13,960 bases of DNA from NCBI GenBank assembly GCA_964538345.1, contig CAZIFF010000017.1, positions 1 to 13,960 on the forward strand, in the 5' to 3' direction. Shown in pieces: positions 4,934-9,689 of the stretch (positions within the stretch are counted from its first letter, which is position 1; each line of letters starts with the position of its first letter). Source of the stretch: JAGOTN01 sp964538345. GTDB taxonomy: Bacteria > Patescibacteriota > Minisyncoccia > Phycocordibacterales > JAACPR01. The notes below the pieces were generated by a model. It did not search any database, was not told where the DNA came from, and saw only the letters and a program-made list of their open reading frames with translations. The position numbers and the translations under genes were made by a program.

Positions 4934-5338
4934 ATGGATACATACAATTGGTACTCACAAATTATAAGACCGTCATGGTCTCCACCGAGCTGGATATTTG
5001 GTCCAGTTTGGACAGTACTATATATCATCATCGCTATTTCTTTTGGAACTGTGTTTTATAAAGTAATAACTAAACAGATTCCTTGGATAGTGGCTTTGCC
5101 TTTTGTTCTTAATCTTATTTTTAACTTTGCATTTACGCCAATACAGTTTGGATTGAAAAATAATCTTCTTGCTTCAGTCGATATTTTGCTTGTTCTGGCC
5201 ACACTTGTTTGGGCGCTTTACGCACTTTGGCAAGTATCATCAGAACTTAGATGGGTGGTCTATGCAAACATACCGTATTTGTTGTGGGTAACATTTGCGA
5301 CTTGTTTGCAATTAACAATAACTTATTTAAATAGATAA
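4934..5338 (+). CDS. tspO: TspO/MBR family tryptophan-rich membrane protein (short form)
   Basis: A 134-residue, very hydrophobic, Trp-rich protein. The family block RPSWSPPSWIFGPVWTVLY lies at residues 12-30, and a NxxFNFAFTPIQFG segment (60-73) matches the second conserved helix, followed by VPYLLW-like IPYLLW (113-118). TspO proteins bind porphyrins and related ligands in the membrane and act in stress sensing or tetrapyrrole handling. Canonical bacterial TspO has five helices, with one before the W...KP.W.PP block; here the protein begins only 10 residues before it, so the first helix is missing. The gene is followed after 1 nt by a DUF2177 gene, so the two are probably co-expressed. Confidence 0.85.
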   Translation: MDTYNWYSQIIRPSWSPPSWIFGPVWTVLYIIIAISFGTVFYKVITKQIPWIVALPFVLNLIFNFAFTPIQFGLKNNLLASVDILLVLATLVWALYALWQVSSELRWVVYANIPYLLWVTFATCLQLTITYLNR

Positions 5339-5339
5339 T

Positions 5340-5735
5340 ATGTTTTTAAAACTTTTCACAATTGCTTTACCAGTATTTTTTGTCATAGATATAATCTGGA
5401 TTGGTTTTTTAGCCAAAGATTTTTATCGTTCACAAATAGGCACTCTATTGAAGAGTGATGTAAATTGGACCGCGGCTATTATCTTTTATTTAATTTTTAT
5501 TGCTGGTCTCGTTACGTTTGTTATTGCACCAGCGGTAGAAAAGGGTTCATGGACACACGCACTTATATTCGGAGCACTTTTTGGATTGGTTTGTTATGCA
5601 ACTTATGATTTAACTAATTTAGCCTTAGCTAAGGATTGGCCAGTCTTGGTTACAATTGTTGATTTAGTGTGGGGTGCATTTATTGCATCTGCGGTTTCTG
5701 TTGTGACATATTTTATTGTAAATAAAATCGGCTAA
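5340..5735 (+). CDS. DUF2177 family membrane protein
   Basis: A 131-residue protein with four predicted membrane helices (about 4-24, 44-64, 74-90, 103-127). The DUF2177 signature YDLTNLALAKDWP starts at residue 89. A DxxW motif occurs in the first helix (Asp17-Trp20) and again in the last (Asp108-Trp111), suggesting two-fold internal symmetry. The function is unknown. The start is 1 nt after the TspO-type stop, implying translational coupling or one mRNA. No hairpin terminator is visible in the 24 nt before the convergent VOC gene. Confidence 0.87.
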   Translation: MFLKLFTIALPVFFVIDIIWIGFLAKDFYRSQIGTLLKSDVNWTAAIIFYLIFIAGLVTFVIAPAVEKGSWTHALIFGALFGLVCYATYDLTNLALAKDWPVLVTIVDLVWGAFIASAVSVVTYFIVNKIG

Positions 5736-5759
5736 TGAATTATTTTTTCTACACCTAAC

Positions 5760-6131
5760 TTACTTCTGATAATGCAATCCAATATGATTTCCTTCTGAAT
5801 CTTCCATAAGACCCCAGAATCCCATTTCTCCCATTGCAGTTTTTGGGACTAATACTTTTCCTCCATTTGCCTCTACTTTTCCAAGCATTGCATCCATGTC
5901 TTCCACAGCAATATAAAGTCTTGGGCCATTTGAACCTGGTTTGATTGTAGAGTCTCCAGTAACACCAAAACCAACAGTATCTTGCCATTCAGCTTCTGTT
6001 ATAGATGTTGCCATTCTTTGTTCTCCTTCACCTTTTACTGCTAATGTTTTTCCGGTAACTTCGCTATAAAATTTCACAGCTCTGTCAAAATCAGAACTCG
6101 GAATTGATGCCCATGAAATTAAGTGATTCAT
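5760..6131 (-). CDS. VOC (glyoxalase/bleomycin-resistance fold) family protein
   Basis: A 123-residue single-domain VOC protein. HLISWASIPSSDFDRAVKFY (3-22) forms the first beta-alpha unit with FYSEVTG, and the second half ends in GFWGLMEDSEGNHIGLH (104-120), the usual D-x-x-GN motif before the last strand. Possible metal ligands are His3 and the late Glu113 or His120. Families with this pattern include dioxygenases, isomerases and drug-binding proteins; no substrate can be assigned. It is convergent with the DUF2177 gene. Base composition is somewhat more G+C-rich than the neighbours, and with the opposite strand this hints at separate acquisition. Confidence 0.88.
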   Translation of the reverse strand: MNHLISWASIPSSDFDRAVKFYSEVTGKTLAVKGEGEQRMATSITEAEWQDTVGFGVTGDSTIKPGSNGPRLYIAVEDMDAMLGKVEANGGKVLVPKTAMGEMGFWGLMEDSEGNHIGLHYQK

Positions 6132-6159
6132 AATTATTTGTTAAATATTAATGTTATGA

Positions 6160-6168
6160 ATTGTAGCA
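6160..6168 (-). promoter_or_regulatory. Extended -10 promoter of the VOC gene
   Basis: On the minus strand, TG-C-TACAAT. A TTGACA lies upstream but with a 14-nt spacer, too short to be a standard -35, so the extended -10 probably suffices. The predicted leader is about 22 nt, AT-rich and without a Shine-Dalgarno. Confidence 0.6.
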
Positions 6169-6198
6169 TTGTTTATATGTGTCAAAAAAGGTTGGTTA

Positions 6199-6213
6199 TG
6201 GTAATGTTTTTAT
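6199..6213 (+). promoter_or_regulatory. Extended -10 promoter, leaderless start
   Basis: TG-G-TAATGT (6199-6207), 6 nt before the ATG at 6214. It is divergent from the VOC promoter, with about 30 bp between the two -10 boxes. Confidence 0.55.
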
Positions 6214-6648
6214 ATGAAAGACATGATTGGTTTTTATGAAAGAGAATTCTATATGTTTTCAAACTTCTCTTCTTTTAGAGTAAATTGGAATGGGAAAGAT
6301 TGGATGACTTCTGAGCACGCATATCAGGCATCTAAGTTTATAGACGAAGATATTATTACAGAAATAAAAGAAGCACGTTCTTCTCATGACTCTAAAAAAA
6401 TAGCTGAAAAATATTCAGATAAGAAAAGAGAGGATTGGGCGGATGTAAAACTATCTCTTATGGAAGAAATAGTTAGAGCAAAAGCTAGTCAACATCAGTA
6501 TATTCAAAAGAAACTTCTTGAGACAGGAAATATAGAATTAATTGAAGATTCTCCTAAAGATTCTTTTTGGGGTTGGGGTCCAGAAAAAACTGGAGAAAAT
6601 CATTTAGGGAAAATTTGGATGAAAATTAGAGAAGAATTAAAAGATTGA
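6214..6648 (+). CDS. NADAR family N-glycosidase (YbiA-like)
   Basis: A 144-residue protein with all the family blocks: FYEREFYMFSNFS (7-19), MTSEHAYQASKF (31-42), a R..W..VK...M helix (72-83), SPKDSFWGWG (113-122) and GENHLGKIWM (127-136). YbiA-type NADAR proteins cleave the N-glycosidic bond of reactive riboflavin-pathway intermediates; other members act on NAD-derived ADP-ribose adducts. It is a cytosolic enzyme of normal length. An adjacent start at Met4 (6223) exists, but 6214 lies 6 nt from the -10 box. The promoter of the next gene starts 2 nt after the stop, so the two are neighbouring but separately promoted. Confidence 0.9.
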   Translation: MKDMIGFYEREFYMFSNFSSFRVNWNGKDWMTSEHAYQASKFIDEDIITEIKEARSSHDSKKIAEKYSDKKREDWADVKLSLMEEIVRAKASQHQYIQKKLLETGNIELIEDSPKDSFWGWGPEKTGENHLGKIWMKIREELKD

Positions 6649-6650
6649 TA

Positions 6651-6666
6651 TGTTAAAATTATCTTT
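6651..6666 (+). promoter_or_regulatory. Extended -10 promoter, leaderless start
   Basis: TG-T-TAAAAT (6651-6659), 7 nt before the ATG at 6667, squeezed into the 18-nt gap after the NADAR stop. Confidence 0.65.
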
Positions 6667-7149
6667 ATGTTAAAAGTCCCATATTTCAAACAAGATACCG
6701 ATTACACTTGTGGGCCAACCGCTCTGCAAATGGTTTTAGCTTTTTATGGTATTCGAATTTCTGAAGAAAAATTGGCTAAGCTTTTAGAGACAAATGAAGA
6801 TGTTGGCACAAGACATAAAGCAATGATTGATTTCGCTCGTGAAGAAGGTTGTCATGTTTATGTGAACACCTGTTCTACTTTAGAAGAAATTAAAAAGTTT
6901 CTCGAAGAAGAGAAACCTGTTATTGTTCATTTTATTGAGCCAGACGGAAATGTCGGACACTATTCTGTGGTTGTTTATATGGATGATGAAAATATAGTTT
7001 TGCATGATCCGTGGAATGGAGAGGGATTTCAAATGGTTTTGAGAGATTTCGAAAACAGATGGTACGATGGCAATCTAAATTCTGAAAAATGGATTATGGT
7101 TTTAAGCTGTGAAGACTTTAATTTAGGAAGACAGTATTTACCAAATTAA
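6667..7149 (+). CDS. C39-like papain-fold protein (peptidase C39_2 type), cytosolic
   Basis: A 160-residue protein with the full papain-like catalytic set. Gln9 is the oxyanion-hole residue and Cys15 is in QDTDYTCGPTAL; His98 is in VGHYSVVV and Asp114 in LHDPWNG. This is the C39_2 pattern, found in bacteriocin-leader peptidases and in many stand-alone peptidases or transglutaminase-like proteins. There is no signal peptide, no membrane segment and no fused ABC transporter, so it probably acts in the cytosol, or it is loosely tied to the ABC exporter 700 bp downstream, which is speculative. The substrate is unknown. The start is set by the -10 box 7 nt upstream. Confidence 0.87.
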   Translation: MLKVPYFKQDTDYTCGPTALQMVLAFYGIRISEEKLAKLLETNEDVGTRHKAMIDFAREEGCHVYVNTCSTLEEIKKFLEEEKPVIVHFIEPDGNVGHYSVVVYMDDENIVLHDPWNGEGFQMVLRDFENRWYDGNLNSEKWIMVLSCEDFNLGRQYLPN

Positions 7150-7151
7150 TT

Positions 7152-7180
7152 AAAAGAAAAAAAGTTGCAATTACGCAACT
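7152..7180 (-). terminator. Intrinsic terminator of the HEXXH gene (minus strand)
   Basis: On the minus strand AGTTGC-GTAATT-GCAACT, then TTTTTTTCTTTT. The 6-bp hairpin begins directly after the stop codon. On the plus strand it is not followed by a T-run, so it serves the minus-strand gene only. Confidence 0.85.
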
Positions 7181-7789
7181 CTACTTTTGAGGACCTTCAA
7201 AAATCTTTTGCAAAATATCCGTATATTTTTTCGCGTCGATTTTTTCACCTGTGTCGGGTATAAATCCACCATGCACAAGAAACTCCAAGTATCTTTTACT
7301 TCCAACAAAGAAATAAACTTGTCTTTCGACTCGTATTTCTTCATCTTCAATAAATTCAACAATGTGTTTCGGAAGATTTTCCATTTTTTTCCAAACCACA
7401 ATGTGACAAACTTCATGATATGCCACGTGTTCAGAAAGTGTTTTCTGATTGAGGACAGACGGATTAATGTGAATCACGTATGATTCACCGACAGATTGAA
7501 TGATTTTTGGAATCTTAAATATTTGCGCGATTGGCACATCGTTAAGATCTTTTTCACGAATCACCACATCAATTTCTGCGTTGATTTCAAAATGCTCAAC
7601 GACCTTTTTGATGTGCTCAAGAAAATCTCGAGCCTTTTTTTCCGAAGTTGTTTTGAGGGCGCCGTCCTCAATCCTTAGAACAATTTGAGACTTTCTCTCA
7701 GGGATTGGTTCAAAAGAGAACTGGGCAAAAGATTCATTGGCAAAACCAATGACCAACATAAGAAGGAGCAGTATTTTCATTAATGGCAT
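7181..7789 (-). CDS. Secreted HEXXH-motif putative metalloprotease
   Basis: A 202-residue protein with a signal peptide (Lys5, hydrophobic 6-17, probable cleavage after ESFAQ near residue 23). The mature part has a central HVAYHEVCHIVV helix giving His125-Glu126-x-x-His129, the zincin zinc-binding motif. The following helix is acidic (EFIEDEEIRVE, 145-155), and Glu148 or Glu151 could be the third ligand as in gluzincins. This suggests an extracellular zinc protease, but the body matches no family I can name and it is small for one. The start at 7789 has AGGTG 5 nt upstream; Met4 (7780) is an alternative. It is divergent from the ABC transporter gene. G+C is visibly higher than in flanking plus-strand genes, and the short leader with a Shine-Dalgarno is unusual here. 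Confidence 0.72.
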   Translation of the reverse strand: MPLMKILLLLMLVIGFANESFAQFSFEPIPERKSQIVLRIEDGALKTTSEKKARDFLEHIKKVVEHFEINAEIDVVIREKDLNDVPIAQIFKIPKIIQSVGESYVIHINPSVLNQKTLSEHVAYHEVCHIVVWKKMENLPKHIVEFIEDEEIRVERQVYFFVGSKRYLEFLVHGGFIPDTGEKIDAKKYTDILQKIFEGPQK

Positions 7790-7794
7790 TTAAG

Positions 7795-7815
7795 CACCTG
7801 GAGCAAAATTTATCA
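7795..7815 (-). promoter_or_regulatory. Extended -10 and Shine-Dalgarno of the HEXXH gene
   Basis: On the minus strand TG-A-TAAATT (7815-7807), then AGGTG (7799-7795) 5 nt before the ATG at 7789. The predicted leader is about 11 nt. It is one of the few plausible Shine-Dalgarno sites in the window. Confidence 0.5.
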
Positions 7816-7843
7816 AGAATGTTATGTGTTCAATTTAGTATTG

Positions 7844-7860
7844 TGATAAAATTACAATAA
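7844..7860 (+). promoter_or_regulatory. Extended -10 promoter, leaderless start
   Basis: TG-A-TAAAAT (7844-7852), 8 nt before the ATG at 7861. It shares a 71-bp divergent spacer with the HEXXH gene. Confidence 0.6.
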
Positions 7861-9654
7861 ATGAATTTAAAAAAGAATTTGATACAAATATTTTCTTTTT
7901 TTAAACCCTTGCGGGGTGCTGTTTTCGTGCAGATTTTACTATTGATATTACTTTCACTAGTTTCAGTTATTTGGCCGTATTATTTTGGAAAGATTATAGA
8001 CGCTATTACTTCCGGTGCGCCAACTAATATTATTTTAGATTACATTGTAATACTTTCTATATTTTTAATATTGACTTCAATATTTGTTATTTTTAGAGGT
8101 GTTCATGAAACCAAATATATCCATATTCAAGCAGAAAATATACTTAAGCAAGTTTCTATAAAAAAGATGACAGAGCTTTCTGTTGGACAACATGTTAGAT
8201 CGGATAGTGGTTTTAAACAAAGTGCTTTAGAAGAAGGTTCTGGTGCCGTACAACAAGTATTTTTTAGTATAAACTATGATATTTTACCTAGCTTTGTTAA
8301 ATATATAATAATTGCATCTACAGTAGCGTTTATTTCTCCTATTATAGCAGTAACCACTGTTTTAATTAGTGTTTTTCAATTTGCCTTATATCAAAAAGTT
8401 AATCTCGCGCATTTAGATAAGTGGAGGAAGTGGAGAGAACACAATCTTGAGGTCAGTAGATGGAATTCAGAGATTATTAGATTGATTACACAAATTATTT
8501 TTAGAGGAGCTTCTAAAGAAATTATCAAAGATCAAGATATAAAATTAAAAAACTTACAAAAAGATTTTGAAAAAGTTTGGTTACCTTATGAGGTCAAAAC
8601 ATCATCTATTCAATTTATTGGGGATATAAATTTAATTACAGTTATTGCTCTAGGTGTTTTGTCAGTATCTGTTTGGAATACTCTTACTGTAGGTGCTTTG
8701 GTGGCTTTATTAACATATACAATGCGAATGGTCTATAACATTGAAGGAATTTATGGCACATTTAGGCGTTTAGCAATGTTGTGGCCAAAAACAGAAAAGT
8801 TTTTTGATATTTTGGAATTAAAAAATGACATTAAAGAAATTAAAAATCCAAAACAAATTAATGAAAGTAAAAATGGATATTCTATACAATTTAAAAATAT
8901 AACATTCTCTCACGTTGAAGCTGATGAGGTTAAGAATGAAAAGAAAGTTAAAAATAAAATAAAAGCTCTCAATGATGTTTCTTTTGAAATACAAGAAGGT
9001 GAAGTGTGTGCAATCGTGGGTAGATCTGGTGCTGGTAAAACTACAATTATAAATTTGCTTTTACGTGCATTTGATCCAGATAAAGGTGAGATTTTGATTT
9101 CTGGTATTGAACTTAAAAAATTACACTTGGAAAAATATCGTCAGAAGGTTGGGATTGTGGAGCAAGATGTTATTCTTCAAAACACAACTCTTAGAGACAA
9201 TATTCTTTTTGGTATGTCTGAAGAAGAAAATAAAAAATGGACTGATGAGAAACTAATACAGCTGGCAAAGCTCACACGAATAGATCAGTTTTTCGATCGT
9301 CTTGGAGATAAGCCGTTTGAAACTGTTGTTGGCGAAAGAGGTGTAAAACTTTCTGGTGGTCAAAGACAAAGAGTTGGTATTGCGCGTGCACTTGCTGTGA
9401 ATCCTGCAATTTTGATTTTCGATGAAGCCACAAGTTCTCTTGATGGAGAAAATGAAAAAGCAATTCACGATGCTATGAGAGATGCTTTTAAAGGAAGAAC
9501 TGTAATTGTTATTGCTCATAGGCTTTCTACTGTGCGTCATGCCGATAAAATTATTTGTGTTGATGGTGGAAAAATCGCTGGAATTGGCAAACATGATGAA
9601 CTTTATGAAAGTTGCTTGCCATACAAAACACTTGTGGATATTCAGAGTGAATAA
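7861..9654 (+). CDS. ABC exporter half-transporter (fused membrane and ATPase domains)
   Basis: A 597-residue type IV ABC exporter. Membrane helices fill residues 20-285 (clear segments near 20-42, 58-80, 145-165, 165-178, 252-285). The ATPase domain from about 340 carries Walker A GRSGAGKT (387-394), Q-loop Gln435 in VEQDVIL, signature LSGGQ (497-501), Walker B ILIFDE (517-522) and H-loop His553. A homodimer exporting lipid, peptide or drug is expected; the substrate is not readable. Oddities: where most transporters have an aromatic A-loop residue (F-x-Y), this has FSH with His351. A Lys/Glu-rich insertion (ADEVKNEKKVKNKIKAL) then lengthens the first hairpin of the ATPase domain. The gene has its own promoter and is followed by a secreted-protein operon 35 nt downstream. 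Confidence 0.93.
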   Translation: MNLKKNLIQIFSFFKPLRGAVFVQILLLILLSLVSVIWPYYFGKIIDAITSGAPTNIILDYIVILSIFLILTSIFVIFRGVHETKYIHIQAENILKQVSIKKMTELSVGQHVRSDSGFKQSALEEGSGAVQQVFFSINYDILPSFVKYIIIASTVAFISPIIAVTTVLISVFQFALYQKVNLAHLDKWRKWREHNLEVSRWNSEIIRLITQIIFRGASKEIIKDQDIKLKNLQKDFEKVWLPYEVKTSSIQFIGDINLITVIALGVLSVSVWNTLTVGALVALLTYTMRMVYNIEGIYGTFRRLAMLWPKTEKFFDILELKNDIKEIKNPKQINESKNGYSIQFKNITFSHVEADEVKNEKKVKNKIKALNDVSFEIQEGEVCAIVGRSGAGKTTIINLLLRAFDPDKGEILISGIELKKLHLEKYRQKVGIVEQDVILQNTTLRDNILFGMSEEENKKWTDEKLIQLAKLTRIDQFFDRLGDKPFETVVGERGVKLSGGQRQRVGIARALAVNPAILIFDEATSSLDGENEKAIHDAMRDAFKGRTVIVIAHRLSTVRHADKIICVDGGKIAGIGKHDELYESCLPYKTLVDIQSE

Positions 9655-9674
9655 AAAAATAGAAGTTTTTTCCA

Positions 9675-9689
9675 TGATATAATTTTTAT
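9675..9689 (+). promoter_or_regulatory. Consensus extended -10 promoter, leaderless start of the surface-protein operon
   Basis: TG-A-TATAAT (9675-9683), the perfect consensus, 6 nt before the ATG at 9690. It is the strongest -10 among the protein genes and probably drives both surface-protein genes. Confidence 0.75.

Noticed and set aside
6170..6190. TTGACA as the -35 of the VOC promoter
   Set aside because: The spacer to TACAAT is 14 nt, too short for normal sigma70 use; only the extended -10 is claimed.
7187..7688. Plus-strand ORFs opposite the HEXXH gene
   Set aside because: They are shadows of the minus-strand gene, which has a signal peptide, motif, promoter, Shine-Dalgarno and terminator.
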